Below, in pieces: positions 17,121 to 25,757 of a DNA stretch of 64,000 nt. This DNA is from Solirubrobacterales bacterium (GTDB lineage: Bacteria; Actinomycetota; Thermoleophilia; Solirubrobacterales; 70-9). Where the stretch lies: assembly GCA_016712175.1 (NCBI GenBank), contig JADJRQ010000002.1:62001-126000 (forward strand), written 5' to 3'. Position 1 is the stretch's first letter. Each line of letters begins with the position of its first letter. The translations under genes and the position numbers were made by a program. The notes beneath the pieces are model-generated. The model made no database searches. It was not told the DNA's origin and saw only the letters and a list, made by a program, of their open reading frames with translations.

Positions 17121-17194
17121 GCCGGGGTAGCTCAGCTGGTTAGAGCAGCGGAATCATAATCCGCGTGTCGGGGGTTCAAGTCCCTCCCCCGGTA
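17121..17194 (+). tRNA. tRNA-Met (anticodon CAT), integration target
   Basis: A 74-nt cloverleaf: acceptor gccgggg/ccccggt, D arm gctc/gagc, anticodon stem gcgga/tccgc with loop atcataa (CAT at positions 34-36), T stem ggggg/ccctc with ttcaagt, discriminator A, no encoded CCA. The first acceptor pair is G-U, which is unusual. CAT could also mark a lysidine-modified tRNA-Ile2, but the body looks like elongator Met. Its 3' part is repeated five more times downstream, marking it as an integration site. Confidence 0.9.
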
Positions 17195-17196
17195 CT
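17152..17196 (+). repeat. Att core copy 1, within the tRNA-Met gene
   Basis: These 45 bases, from the anticodon loop through the tRNA 3' end and two bases beyond, are identical to 32731-32775. They form the left boundary (attL/attB-like) of the integrase-bearing segment. Confidence 0.88.
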
Positions 17197-17474
17197 TTCG
17201 GAGCATTGCTGTAACGGGGATTCCGCCGTTCGGGGCCCAAAGCCGGCTCGGCGTGTGCCTCCGTTATGTCCCCAAGTTTGCAATCTGACCGCAGTGTCTT
17301 GCGTCCTTCGAGGATCGCAATTTAGGTTGTGTCAGGGGCTGGCACGAGCCTGCGACAAACCAGATGAGAATGAGGAAAGCATGCAATACGTGCGGCCGGC
17401 CGTTTAGTACCCCCAACAGCTCGTGACAGCGTCGACACGATCTGGGCACAAACCAATCGGGTACCCTTGCGCCC

Positions 17475-18122
17475 GTGGAAGCTCTTTTCCAACAAATAGT
17501 CGTCGGCGTGGTGCCGACGCCAAGAGAGATGCCCCCACAGCCCTTCGGGCCCGAGGATCTCCAGCGAGCTTTTATCGAAGCCTCCAAGGAGCACCGGTAC
17601 GAGCAGTTCAACTTCCTCCCTGGTGACAACGGCGCACAGTTCCAAAATTCACCCGACGACGTACTTCTCGTCCAGCCTGATTTTGTTCAGATCCGCCTTC
17701 CAATCGACGGCACCCCTGAACAAGCTCGAGAGCGAAGCACCGCAGTTTTTCGAGCGGTCAGCAAGAGGCTCGAGATCGGTCCACTGCTGCAAGTTGGGAT
17801 CAAGGTGATCGCTCAAATTCCAATTGAAGGATCAGCGTTGGAATTCATGGGGGAGAAATTGCTATCGACCCCAGGCTCAATTGCGGAACTCGGACCCAAG
17901 TTCTTACCGGGAGGTGTCAAGTTTCGAAGCATCGACACCGAGGCCAAAATTGAAGCCAACCTTCTTATCGAGCCGTACATCCACGATGACAGTTTTCTGT
18001 TTCTCGACTACGATGCGCAACATATGAGGAGCGCAGGTTTTGAAGACTTAGGCGGATGGCTTGATGAAGCCTTCAGCTTTGTCCGAGGTCCTGCCATGCA
18101 TATACTCGACACGGAGGCATGA
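17475..18122 (+). CDS. Hypothetical protein, first gene of the element
   Basis: A 215-residue soluble protein from a GTG start (MEALFQQIVVGVVPTPREMP). I do not recognise a family. It has no signal or membrane segment; strands such as DDVLLVQPDFVQIRLPI and LLQVGIKVIAQIPI alternate with polar loops, suggesting a beta-rich fold. It is followed one base after its stop by another small ORF, then a GNAT-like gene, so the three probably form an operon. Confidence 0.6.
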   Translation: MEALFQQIVVGVVPTPREMPPQPFGPEDLQRAFIEASKEHRYEQFNFLPGDNGAQFQNSPDDVLLVQPDFVQIRLPIDGTPEQARERSTAVFRAVSKRLEIGPLLQVGIKVIAQIPIEGSALEFMGEKLLSTPGSIAELGPKFLPGGVKFRSIDTEAKIEANLLIEPYIHDDSFLFLDYDAQHMRSAGFEDLGGWLDEAFSFVRGPAMHILDTEA

Positions 18123-18123
18123 A

Positions 18124-18387
18124 ATGGAAGCAGCGTCACTCACAGCCAGAATTGACTACTCAACGGGATTCCTTCGAATTCTCGAGGGGCCGCGCCTGAC
18201 TCAAGTTTTCAAGCTGGAGAAGCAAAATGCTGCCGAAATGCCCGAGGGACTCTTGCGGGTGAAGACTCGCTCGCTGGATGAAATTCTCTGGTCGGACGCA
18301 ATTGTCGACGAGGAGACTCTTGCGACGCTAGCGAGTCACCCCGCCGCACCCACCCCGGGGCGGCCCGTAGAAGTTCGGGAACTCTGA
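18124..18387 (+). CDS. Small hypothetical protein
   Basis: An 87-residue product from ATG at 18124 (MEAASLTARIDYSTGFLRIL), one base after the preceding stop; the open frame extends upstream but overlaps that gene. It is a short beta-rich protein with an acidic middle (SLDEILWSDAIVDEETLATL) and a Pro-rich tail. Unknown family; it could be a partner or antitoxin-like factor for its neighbours, but nothing in the sequence proves that. Confidence 0.5.
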   Translation: MEAASLTARIDYSTGFLRILEGPRLTQVFKLEKQNAAEMPEGLLRVKTRSLDEILWSDAIVDEETLATLASHPAAPTPGRPVEVREL

Positions 18388-18417
18388 GCGCTGCCAGTTG
18401 ACCTTGTAGTTGAGGTC

Positions 18418-18948
18418 TTGGATGCCTCCCACCGCGCGATCTGCGGGGAGTTTGACTGTGGCAATGCTTCGTACCTTGAGCCCCTAAACGAGTTCATACG
18501 CGATCACATATGGCGAGAAACGGATAAGAGGCCCGCAGAAGTCCTGATTGCCAGGGATGGCGATGGGGGTCCGATGGTTGGCTTCGTCGCATGGAATTTC
18601 GCGGGGATTCGTTGGACAACCGGGAGACCTCACCCAGGAGCAGAGAGCAGGCTAGTAAGAATCGTGTGGTTTGCGATGGACGCTGATTACAAACGTTCGA
18701 AAACCGTGGACGGGGGCTCCGTAGCTAGCGATCTGTATGCGACCGCAGAAGCGAGGGCGCTCGACAAAGCGGCCGTAACACCCCCGATGATCGAAGCCTT
18801 TTGCGACTACCGAAACTCAGGCGGACTGAATTTTTGGGGCCGGCAGCAGTTCATCGATGTCGGTCCGGCCTTCGGCAACGATGAGATTCGCCGGCTTTTG
18901 AAGCCGGTCGTTGAAGTGACAACTGCTGCTGAAGCCCCCTCCGACTGA
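18418..18948 (+). CDS. GNAT-like N-acetyltransferase
   Basis: A 176-residue protein from TTG at 18418; the frame is open back to 18388, so a CTG or TTG start just after the previous stop is also possible. GNAT-like features are PMVGFVAWNFAG (central strand), a helix with VDGGSVASDLYATAEARALD (acetyl-CoA loop region) and the terminal GGLNFWGRQQFIDVG, which matches the usual N...F/Y-x-x-x-GF ending. Substrate unknown. It is grouped with two hypothetical genes at the left end of the element. Confidence 0.6.
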   Translation: MDASHRAICGEFDCGNASYLEPLNEFIRDHIWRETDKRPAEVLIARDGDGGPMVGFVAWNFAGIRWTTGRPHPGAESRLVRIVWFAMDADYKRSKTVDGGSVASDLYATAEARALDKAAVTPPMIEAFCDYRNSGGLNFWGRQQFIDVGPAFGNDEIRRLLKPVVEVTTAAEAPSD

Positions 18949-19080
18949 AAGCGGCACCACAGCATCTTTGACCACGACTAGAAGAGAGGTTCACGGTCCC
19001 TTTGGTGGAACCTGACGGGCCTGTATAAGGCAGAGCAGCTTGGAGTTGACGTCCCCAAAGGGGGCTAGAGTAGCTGTCCC

Positions 19081-19560
19081 ATGAATGCTGCCGTAAGCGA
19101 CAGATCGCTACATGAACTCAGCCCGAGTCAGATCCAGGCTATCGCCATTTTGGCGAGCGGAGGTTCTCAGGCCGAGGCCGCCCAGGTGAGCGGAGTTCAC
19201 CGCGTGACTGTGACGCGATGGGTAAACCACCACCCGGCTTTCATCGCCGAGATGAACTTCCTCCGAGAGACCCAGCGAGAGAAACAAGTCAGCATTGCAA
19301 AGCGCGTGACCGAAAAGGCGATTCTGGCTGTTGAAGCAGCGATCGACAACGATGATGTAGATGTCGCTCTCAAGTGGCTCCGTTTGCCGCCGCCGCAGGG
19401 TCAAACTGATGAGCGAAGCCGGCCTACCGATTCAGTTGAGGTAGTTGAAAATCATCGAAAGCGAATGCCTTCGACACTTGACGAGCTCATGGGTTCAACA
19501 GGTGGCGAAAGAACCGAGTCAGAGGCCGAATCAGATCTGATCGAAAGAATGGGCAGCTAG
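19081..19560 (+). CDS. HTH protein resembling phage terminase small subunit
   Basis: 159 residues. An N-terminal helix-turn-helix (LSPSQIQAIAILASGGSQAE, then AAQVSGVHRVTVTRWVNHHP) is followed by a helical region (EKQVSIAKRVTEKAILAVEA) and an acidic, disordered tail. The layout fits small-terminase-like DNA-binding proteins, but no large terminase is nearby, so it may be a stand-alone regulator or a phage relic. Confidence 0.65.
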   Translation: MNAAVSDRSLHELSPSQIQAIAILASGGSQAEAAQVSGVHRVTVTRWVNHHPAFIAEMNFLRETQREKQVSIAKRVTEKAILAVEAAIDNDDVDVALKWLRLPPPQGQTDERSRPTDSVEVVENHRKRMPSTLDELMGSTGGERTESEAESDLIERMGS

Positions 19561-19917
19561 CTTTACTCGAGTTTCTGGAGTTTCTGGAGTCGCTGGTGTT
19601 CGTCAGGATCAGCTCATCTACCAGCGCTACCCGGGTTCAGCTAGGTCGTTTGAAGTGCTCTTAGCCGGACGCTTACCGAACTGGCTACCGCGTCTTTTTC
19701 AATAAGAGGTAGCTGCTCCATGGGTATTCAACCAGGCCACAACTGAGATCCAGGATCGCATGAGGAGCAGAGAATACCTGGACGTTCTCAGACGTCTGAA
19801 GGCCTTCTCCACCACTGACGTTTCAGCTTTCAACTCTTCGACTTCGTCGGACGCTATGCGAAAAAGCTTTAAGTCTCCCATTTACCTGAATCTTAGGACA
19901 CGGGCAAGATTCCCACC
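19561..19917. other. Gene-free stretch left of the IS21 insertion
   Basis: No convincing gene. It contains a small direct repeat (gagtttctg, twice near 19567-19586) and a short plus-strand open frame from 19706 that runs into the IS without a recognisable start or family. Confidence 0.5.
19912..19917. repeat. Target-site duplication, left copy
   Basis: cccacc immediately outside the left IS end; the identical hexamer follows the right end at 22186-22191. Confidence 0.8.
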
Positions 19918-20046
19918 TGTAGGCGCCGGTCCAATACTGCACCACATCTGCCGGTTTAAAAGTGCACCACTCGGCAGCTGACCAGGGAAACCTGGTCGGA
20001 GCGTAGATCCTGTCTTGATCGAAGTCGATCGGGACGGAGGAAGGCA

Positions 20047-21269
20047 GTGCTTGAAGTGGAGAAGTGGGCCGAGATCAGAAAGATGAGTCGGGTCGACGGA
20101 CTCTCGCAAAGAGAGATTTCAAGGCGATGCGGCCTCAACCGAAGAACAAATCAAGCGAGCGCTCGAGGCAACGGATCCCCCGGGCTACAACCGCAAGAAT
20201 TCAGGAGCCTCGAAGCTCGACCCTTCCGCGACGAGATCGGGCACCTGCTCGAAGAAAACCCGATCCTCTCCGGAGTTCGCGTCCTCGAAGAGATCCGCAC
20301 CCTCGGCTACACCGGCGGCAAAAGCATCCTGAATGAACACCTCCGAGAGATTCGGCCCCGCTACCAGCCGCCGCCAAGGACCTACCAGCGCACCACCTAC
20401 CGCCCCGGAGAGCTTGCCCAGATCGACCTGATGGAGCTTCGTGATCAGGTCCCGGTTGGCCACGGTCAGAGCAGGAAGGCCTACCTCCTGACCCTGGAGC
20501 TGCCCTTTTCGAAGAAGCTCTCGGCCGAGCTGATCTTCGCCAAGCGCTTCGAAGACATCAGCTTCGGAATCAGCTCCTGCCTGATCCAGATCGGCTGTTT
20601 GCCGAAGAAGCTCGTGCTAGACCGCGAAGCAGCCCTCCACAAGGGAGGCGGCAAGCCAACTGACCCCTTCGCGGCCTACCTCGGCCAGCTGAACCTCGGC
20701 TGGGTCATCCTCGCTGCTAGAGACGCCGAAGCAAAAGGAGCACTTGAGCGAAACCACCGCTTCATCCACGGCAACTTCGAGGCCGGAAGGCGATTCGCCA
20801 ACCCGGCCGACTTCCGACACCAGCTCGACCTCTGGCTGGGCCGGACGAACAACCGAAAGCACCGCACCGCAAACAGGTGATCGATGAGCACTTCAAAGAA
20901 GAAGCGGCCTCGATGAGGCCGCTGCCAAAGAACCTCCCTGACACCGACCACCGCCAGGTGATCAGGGTGCCGGCCCAGCCCTACTTCCGCTTCGACACAA
21001 ACGACTATTCGCTCGACCCAAGGTTGGTTGGCAAAAGAGTCGAGCTCAGAGCAAGCCAGGTTTGGATCACCGCGACCGAGCTCGAAACCGGCAGGACGGC
21101 CTGCCGCCACCAAAGAGTCTTCGCCGGCGGCCTCACCTTCACCGACCCGGCCCACCAGGACCTGCTCGACGAGATGAGAGCCGAGCGGCTCGGCTACCAA
21201 CCGAAGCCCAAAGACACCGAAATCGAGATCAGGCCGCTCACCATCTACGACGAGTTGATCCCGGTATGA
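20047..21269 (+). pseudogene. istA: IS21 transposase IstA, frameshifted
   Basis: DDE transposase of IS21. GTG at 20047 follows a GGAGG. An N-terminal HTH (SQREISRRCGLNRRT) precedes the catalytic core: Asp in GELAQIDLMELRD, Asp in LVLDREAALHKGG and Glu in AKGALERNHRF. Reading must shift near 20146 and again near 20222 to keep family-like sequence (IKRALEATDPPGYNRKN), and a third shift near 20870 joins the C-terminal part that ends ELIPV. Three shifts disable it unless they are sequencing errors at C and G runs. The stop overlaps the istB start (ATGA). Confidence 0.82.
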
Positions 21270-22025
21270 GCGCGACTTCGGAACTCACCCACCTCTTCCG
21301 GCAGATGAAGGCTCCTGCCGCAGCAGAAGCGATGCCAGCCCTCGCCGAGCGGGCCCGCTCTGAGGAATGGACCTATGAGCGCTTCGCCGAAGCGCTGCTT
21401 TCAACCGAGGTCTCGGCTCGGGAATCCCACGGCGGCGAAGCAAGGATCCGCGCGGCCCGCTTTCCGGCGAGGAAGTCCTTGGAAGAGTTCGACTTCAAGT
21501 TTCAGACTTCAATCAAGCGCCAAGTCGCCGAGCACCTCGGCCAGCTCGACTTCCTCGCGGCACAAGAGAACGTGATCCTGCTCGGGCCTCCCGGCACCGG
21601 CAAGACCCACCTGGCCACCGCGATTGGAATCAGGGCTTGCCTCGCCGGCCAGCGGACGATCTTTGCCTCAGCGACCGAGTGGGTGGCAAGGCTGCTTGAG
21701 GCCAAGCGGGAAGACCGGCGAGGACGAGATCACGAAGCTCGGCCGGGTTCCGCTCTTGATCATCGACGAGGTCGGCTACATCCCGTTTGACCCCGAAGCC
21801 GCAAACCTCATGTTCTCCTTGATCTCGGCCCGCTACGAGCGGGCCTCTTTGATCATCACCTCAAACAAGGCGTTCTCTTCCTGGGGCGAGATCTTCGGCG
21901 ACGAGGTCGTTGCCGCGGCGATGATCGATCGGCTCGTTCACCACGCCGAGATCCTCAGCCTGAAAGGTGACTCCTACCGGCTCAAAGACCGGGACCTCGG
22001 CCGCGCAAAGCCTCAGCAGCCCTAA
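21266..22025 (+). pseudogene. istB: IS21 helper ATPase IstB, frameshifted
   Basis: AAA+ ATPase that partners IstA, related to DnaC. Walker A is ILLGPPGTGKTHLATA and Walker B is PLLIIDEVGYIPFD; sensor-1 SLIITSNKAFSSWGEIF follows. The frame changes once near 21705 between LLEAKR and GEDEITKLGRVP. The start at 21266 overlaps the istA stop by 4 bases as usual in IS21. One indel in a G run could be an artefact. Confidence 0.85.
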
Positions 22026-22185
22026 CCGGCCTGACTGCGGGACCTGCGCTGGGTGAAGCGCTCTCAACCGGGGAGGGCTCTCCACAAACACCGGATGGCG
22101 CACTTTTCAACCGGTCGATTCATAAACACGGAGTGGTGCACTTTTCAACCGGCAGAACTGGTGCACTTTTCAACCGGCCTTGACA

Positions 22186-22191
22186 CCCACC
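22186..22191. repeat. Target-site duplication, right copy
   Basis: cccacc immediately outside the right IS end, matching 19912-19917. Confidence 0.8.
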
Positions 22192-22314
22192 GCTTGCGCG
22201 ATCGGCGACTCAACCCGCCCGGACACCTTCGCATCTCCCGCGCAAAATGACCTCCGATCGTGGCGCTACTGTTAGTGATGCTCTGATCCTCATACCCTGA
22301 TCAGAGAGGACCAA

Positions 22315-22374
22315 CTTGAAACGCGATGACTATGTCTCGCCTTTCTTGAAACGCGATGACTAAGTCTCGCCTTT
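22315..22374. repeat. Two tandem 30-bp repeats upstream of the XRE gene
   Basis: The 30-bp unit beginning cttgaaacgcgatgacta occurs at 22315-22344 and 22345-22374 with a single difference (t/a at unit position 19). It lies about 70 bases upstream of the XRE-family gene, so an operator or iteron role is plausible but unproven. Two copies are too few and too adjacent for a CRISPR array. Confidence 0.75.
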
Positions 22375-22443
22375 CGGACCAAAAGATCACGACCTTGGAA
22401 TAGGTCCTAGGTGTCTCCTTTGGTTAACGAAAGAAGTTGGTTT

Positions 22444-22713
22444 ATGAAGAGCAAAATCGAATCGCCTTCTCCTTCAAGTTCCGCGCTTCGGGAACTGCGT
22501 CGACGGCGAGGATTAACTCAGCAGTCGCTCGCTGAAGCTGCGGGATGCTCCATTTCTTACGTGCAGTTCGCCGAGCGGGGCTACTCGCCGGTAACGAGCG
22601 GTGAGAAGTTCGACGCGATCATTGCGGTCCTAACGCAAAAAAACGGACGCCCGGTCACTACACCGGACGTCCGCGAAGAATCGGCCAGGACGGGCCGACA
22701 TGACTCAGCGTAA
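22444..22713 (+). CDS. XRE-family transcriptional regulator
   Basis: An 89-residue protein from ATG at 22444 (the open frame begins at 22411). The HTH is LRELRRRRGLTQQSLAEAAG, then CSISYVQFAERG, typical of Cro/CI-like repressors. It overlaps the start of the following ATPase gene by 14 bases, so it is the first gene of the xre-ATPase-xis-int module and probably controls it, perhaps through the tandem repeats upstream. Confidence 0.78.
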   Translation: MKSKIESPSPSSSALRELRRRRGLTQQSLAEAAGCSISYVQFAERGYSPVTSGEKFDAIIAVLTQKNGRPVTTPDVREESARTGRHDSA

Positions 22714-23800
22714 CAGCGGCCACGCGGTCGATCAGAACGGCGAGCGGGTCAGACTCTCTGGTCGGTACCAATCGAGGCTGCTCACCCTCGATGATCTTGC
22801 GGACCTGCCTGAGCCGCGCTACCTGCTCCATGACTTCATACGCGCCGACGGGACGAATGTTCTTTACGGGCCCAGCGGCAGCGGAAAGAGCTTCGCCGCC
22901 TTGGACTGGAATCTCTGCATAGCCTCCGGCCGGCCGTTCTTCGGGCGGGCGGTCGATCAGGGCCCGACGGTTTACATAGCCGCCGAAGGCGTCTCCGGCT
23001 ACTACAAACGCGCCCAGGCATGGTGTCTCGCGAGAGGCGTCGAGTATGTGTCGGACTTCAGGATCTTCCCCGAGGCCGTCAACTTCTTCTCAGGTGAAAC
23101 AGCAGCGCTTGAAGCCGCGTTCGCTGTCCTTAAGGAGCCGCCCGTCTTGATCACGATCGACACGATGGCGCGGTGCATGGTCGGCGGCGAAGAGAACTCC
23201 GCAAAGGACGTGGGGCTCTTCATCGACACGGCTGACAAGTTGGCGAAGCAGCTCGGTTCGGCCCTGCTGATAGTTCACCACACCGGAAGGAACGGCGAAC
23301 TAGAGCGGGGATCGACGGCCTTGCGCGGTGCCGCCGACACGATGTTGAGCCTGAAGCCGGAGGGAGCCAGCGTAAAGCTAACCTGCGAGAAGCAAAAAGA
23401 CGCCGCCAAGTTTGACGCGTTGCGGTTCCACCTCGAAGCAAAGAGCGAGAGCTGCGTGATCCGTCCTGGAGGCGACGTGGGACGGTTGCCGGACCACCAA
23501 GAGAAGATCCTCGAAACCGTCCCATCGAGTTTTGGGACGGAATGGTTCTCGCAGAGAAAGATCGGCGGGGCTGCGGGCCTTTCAAAGAGCACTACGCAGC
23601 GGGGCTTGAAGGCGCTTGTAGCGAGAGGTTCAATCGAAGAGCGAACCATCGGGACGCAAAAGAAGGAATACCGCCTAAAGCCCGATCAGGCAGCCGTCCC
23701 AGGCCGTCCCAAACGGTCCCTTGGGACCGCTGAAACTGTCCCGTCCCACACTCCTCTCTTAGGAGTGGGACAGGCGACAGGTGCGGGTCCGGACAAATGA
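22700..23800 (+). CDS. RepA/RecA-like AAA ATPase with C-terminal winged helix
   Basis: 366 residues. Walker A is VLYGPSGSGKSFAALDW near residue 57, the Walker B region is VLITIDTMARCMVGGEEN, and LLIVHHTGRNGELERGST is the motif typical of RepA/DnaB-like hexameric helicases. The C-terminal 90 residues hold a winged-helix-like segment (SQRKIGGAAGLSKSTTQRGL). Such proteins serve replication or maintenance of integrative elements and plasmids. It overlaps the xre gene upstream and the excisionase gene downstream (4 bases). Confidence 0.82.
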   Translation: MTQRNSGHAVDQNGERVRLSGRYQSRLLTLDDLADLPEPRYLLHDFIRADGTNVLYGPSGSGKSFAALDWNLCIASGRPFFGRAVDQGPTVYIAAEGVSGYYKRAQAWCLARGVEYVSDFRIFPEAVNFFSGETAALEAAFAVLKEPPVLITIDTMARCMVGGEENSAKDVGLFIDTADKLAKQLGSALLIVHHTGRNGELERGSTALRGAADTMLSLKPEGASVKLTCEKQKDAAKFDALRFHLEAKSESCVIRPGGDVGRLPDHQEKILETVPSSFGTEWFSQRKIGGAAGLSKSTTQRGLKALVARGSIEERTIGTQKKEYRLKPDQAAVPGRPKRSLGTAETVPSHTPLLGVGQATGAGPDK

Positions 23801-24081
23801 GAGAGTCCGATGCGCGAAGCCTTTCGATTTCTGCTGGCGATCTGACGCGCCCGACTCTCGACCCGGATGACGCCGTTAGCGCCTTTGGCTCGTACTCTGA
23901 GGTCGCACAGCTACTCACCGCGACTGACTTGGCCGAGCGCTGGCAGATTGAGAAAGCCACGGTCTATGCCCATACCCGCGCTGGCTCGATCCCTGCGGTC
24001 CGTATCGGCCGTCTCTATCGCTACCGACTCGATGCAATCGAGCAGTACGAGCGAAACGGTGGAGGTAGATCGGATGAGTAA
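23797..24081 (+). CDS. Excisionase-like helix-turn-helix protein
   Basis: 94 residues. The C-terminal two-thirds carries LLTATDLAERWQIEKATVYA followed by HTRAGSIPAVRIGRLYRYRL, the MerR-type/AlpA-like winged helix of Xis factors. The Ser/Asp-rich first 40 residues are probably disordered. Its position between the RepA-like ATPase and the integrase supports a role in directing excision. Confidence 0.8.
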   Translation: MRESDARSLSISAGDLTRPTLDPDDAVSAFGSYSEVAQLLTATDLAERWQIEKATVYAHTRAGSIPAVRIGRLYRYRLDAIEQYERNGGGRSDE

Positions 24082-24379
24082 TCCGTCGGTAGGCGGCTCT
24101 ATGAATGACAGAGGCCTGAATGTGCCCCCAGATACGCCGCGAAATGGCCCTGAACCCTTGAGAGTTGTGCGACCGACGGATAGGCTTGGGCCATATAAGT
24201 GCCCCCGCGAGTTAGAGCTCCGGGGGCGTGGCATCGGGTCAAGGTGGAACTCGCCCCGACGCAATCGAAACCTATCGGTCGTGTTCGACGCTGTGTTCCC
24301 TGATCCCTTTGCTGAACCAGACAAAGGAGGACAGGCGATTGAAACCGCGACGAACAACAGCTCACCTTCGAACGATTGA
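24074..24379 (+). CDS. Possible small ORF between xis and int
   Basis: An open frame of 101 codons from ATG at 24074, overlapping the excisionase stop and running 41 bases into the integrase gene. The product is Pro/Arg-rich with no recognised domain. It may only be a spacer; the ATGA overlap with the upstream stop is the main argument for it. Confidence 0.3.
   Translation: MSNPSVGGSMNDRGLNVPPDTPRNGPEPLRVVRPTDRLGPYKCPRELELRGRGIGSRWNSPRRNRNLSVVFDAVFPDPFAEPDKGGQAIETATNNSSPSND
24325..24330 (+). promoter_or_regulatory. Ribosome-binding site fixing the integrase TTG start
   Basis: AGGAGG ends 8 bases before TTG at 24339. The frame is open to 24228 but only the TTG has this signal. Confidence 0.65.
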
Positions 24380-25589
24380 CCGAAAGAAAGGTCCGGTTTA
24401 CTACGCGAAGATCAGACACGCGAACGGCCGTCAAACTCAAACGGCGATTGGCCCCAAGTGGGCGGGACGGGGTCGACCGCCCGAAGGCTATTTCACCCAA
24501 CGAACCGCCCAGGACGCCTTGGCCGAAATGGTGTCGGCATCAAGACGAGGAAGCCTCGAGGGATCAAACATCTCAAGTGGCAAGACCTTTGGTGACGCTT
24601 GTGCTGAATGGCTTCGCTATGAACGGGACGACAAACAAATCGCCTTGTCCACTTACAGAAGCTACGTAAACGTAGTGGGTGGGATCAAACCAAATGGAGA
24701 ACGCCACGGGCGACTCATTCCCGAGTTTGGAGCTGAGACATCATTAGATTCGATCGACACAGACCGAATCGAGCTCTTCCGTGAGCAGATGTTGGAGTCC
24801 GGAGAACTTTCACGACGGACGATCCAGCTTCACTTGGCGCTGCTCCACGGAATATTCAAAAGAGCCACTCGCAAAAAATGGATCAAATCGAATCCATCTA
24901 GTGACGTCGAACGGGTGACATTCAAGTCGTCCGGAGACTTCACTGTTCTGACCCCCGCTGAGGTCGCCGCAGTTAGTCGGGCCGCGAGCAGCGAGCAAAT
25001 GTCGACGATGTTTACCGTTGCCGGTTTCACCGGCCTACGCTTGGGGGAGCTTCGTGCTTTGCGATGGGCCGACGTGAACTTCACCGATCGGATGATTATG
25101 GTTCGGCGCAACCATCCGAACGGTGGAGTCGAGCGGGTCCCCAAAAGTGGCAAGGTCCGATCAGTCCCGATGATTGATCAAGCTGCACGAGCCCTTGACG
25201 CTCTCAGCCGCCGTCCAATGTTTGTCGAAACCGGTGACCGAGTGTTTCCCTCGGCGACGGGAGGTGTACTCGACGATGTTCCTATCCGACGCGAGTTTTA
25301 TGCAGCTCTAAAGGCCGCTGGACTTGGACACTTGCGAGACAAGTCGGTACCAATCGTTTTCCACGATCTGCGGCACACATTCGGGACTCTTGCGGCTGGA
25401 CTTTGGCCTCTCTTCGAGGTACAGGGTTATATGGGACACGCGGACATCCAGACGACGATGATCTATGTTCATCACGTTCCAAAAGTCGAAGCCGCCGGCG
25501 AGTTGAGTCGGGTAGTTGAGGCGTCGATGGGTGTCGAAATTTCGGCCCCTAGCAGCACCTCCTCAGGCTTTGCCCCCAACCCGTCTTGA
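24339..25589 (+). CDS. int: Tyrosine recombinase/integrase
   Basis: A site-specific recombinase of about 416 residues from TTG at 24339. An AP2-like arm-binding N-terminus (KKGPVYYAKIRHANGRQTQT) is followed by a core-binding domain (TFGDACAEWLRYERDDKQIA). The catalytic domain contains Arg in FTGLRLGELRALRW, HxxR in FHDLRHTFGT, His in GYMGHADIQTT and the nucleophile Tyr in MIYVHH. All expected catalytic residues are present. It should recombine the tRNA-Met 3'-end sequences and is the only integrase gene seen among the six repeat copies. Confidence 0.92.
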   Translation: MKPRRTTAHLRTIDRKKGPVYYAKIRHANGRQTQTAIGPKWAGRGRPPEGYFTQRTAQDALAEMVSASRRGSLEGSNISSGKTFGDACAEWLRYERDDKQIALSTYRSYVNVVGGIKPNGERHGRLIPEFGAETSLDSIDTDRIELFREQMLESGELSRRTIQLHLALLHGIFKRATRKKWIKSNPSSDVERVTFKSSGDFTVLTPAEVAAVSRAASSEQMSTMFTVAGFTGLRLGELRALRWADVNFTDRMIMVRRNHPNGGVERVPKSGKVRSVPMIDQAARALDALSRRPMFVETGDRVFPSATGGVLDDVPIRREFYAALKAAGLGHLRDKSVPIVFHDLRHTFGTLAAGLWPLFEVQGYMGHADIQTTMIYVHHVPKVEAAGELSRVVEASMGVEISAPSSTSSGFAPNPS

Positions 25590-25757
25590 AGGTGGCCGAG
25601 AGTCCTGGGTAATACGCCGCTACCAGGGCGAACCAGAACCCCCACGTTCGGCTCGTACGCTGTCAGATATAGCGACGACGCGCTCGATGAGTGACTGGCC
25701 GATTTTCGGGACGAACAAAATCCAAGAATTCTTGACCTGGTAACGTGGATAGCCTTG

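Larger units (their letters stand above)
19918..22185. mobile_element. IS21-family insertion sequence with 6-bp target duplication
   Basis: About 2.27 kb beginning TGT and ending ACA. The ends are imperfect inverted repeats holding two nested copies of a ccggttgaaaagtgcacca-like unit (left 19924-19970, right 22133-22179, a third copy at 22098-22115). Terminal TG...CA, multiple terminal repeats and istA/istB are IS21 hallmarks. The flanks carry an exact cccacc duplication at 19912-19917 and 22186-22191, so the insertion is recent enough to retain its target duplication. Confidence 0.88.

Noticed and set aside
19706..19981. Plus-strand ORF running into the left IS21 end
   Set aside because: No start codon with a ribosome-binding site and no recognisable product; rejoining the flanks across the target duplication gives no family-like protein.
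22053..22250. ORF across the right IS end
   Set aside because: It reads through the terminal repeats (repeating FSTG), so it is a by-product of the IS ends.
22315..22374. CRISPR array
   Set aside because: Only two directly adjacent units with no spacers, and no cas genes in the window.
25590..25757. Small gene between the integrase and helicase genes
   Set aside because: The convergent 168-base gap holds only short frames with no start signal or family.
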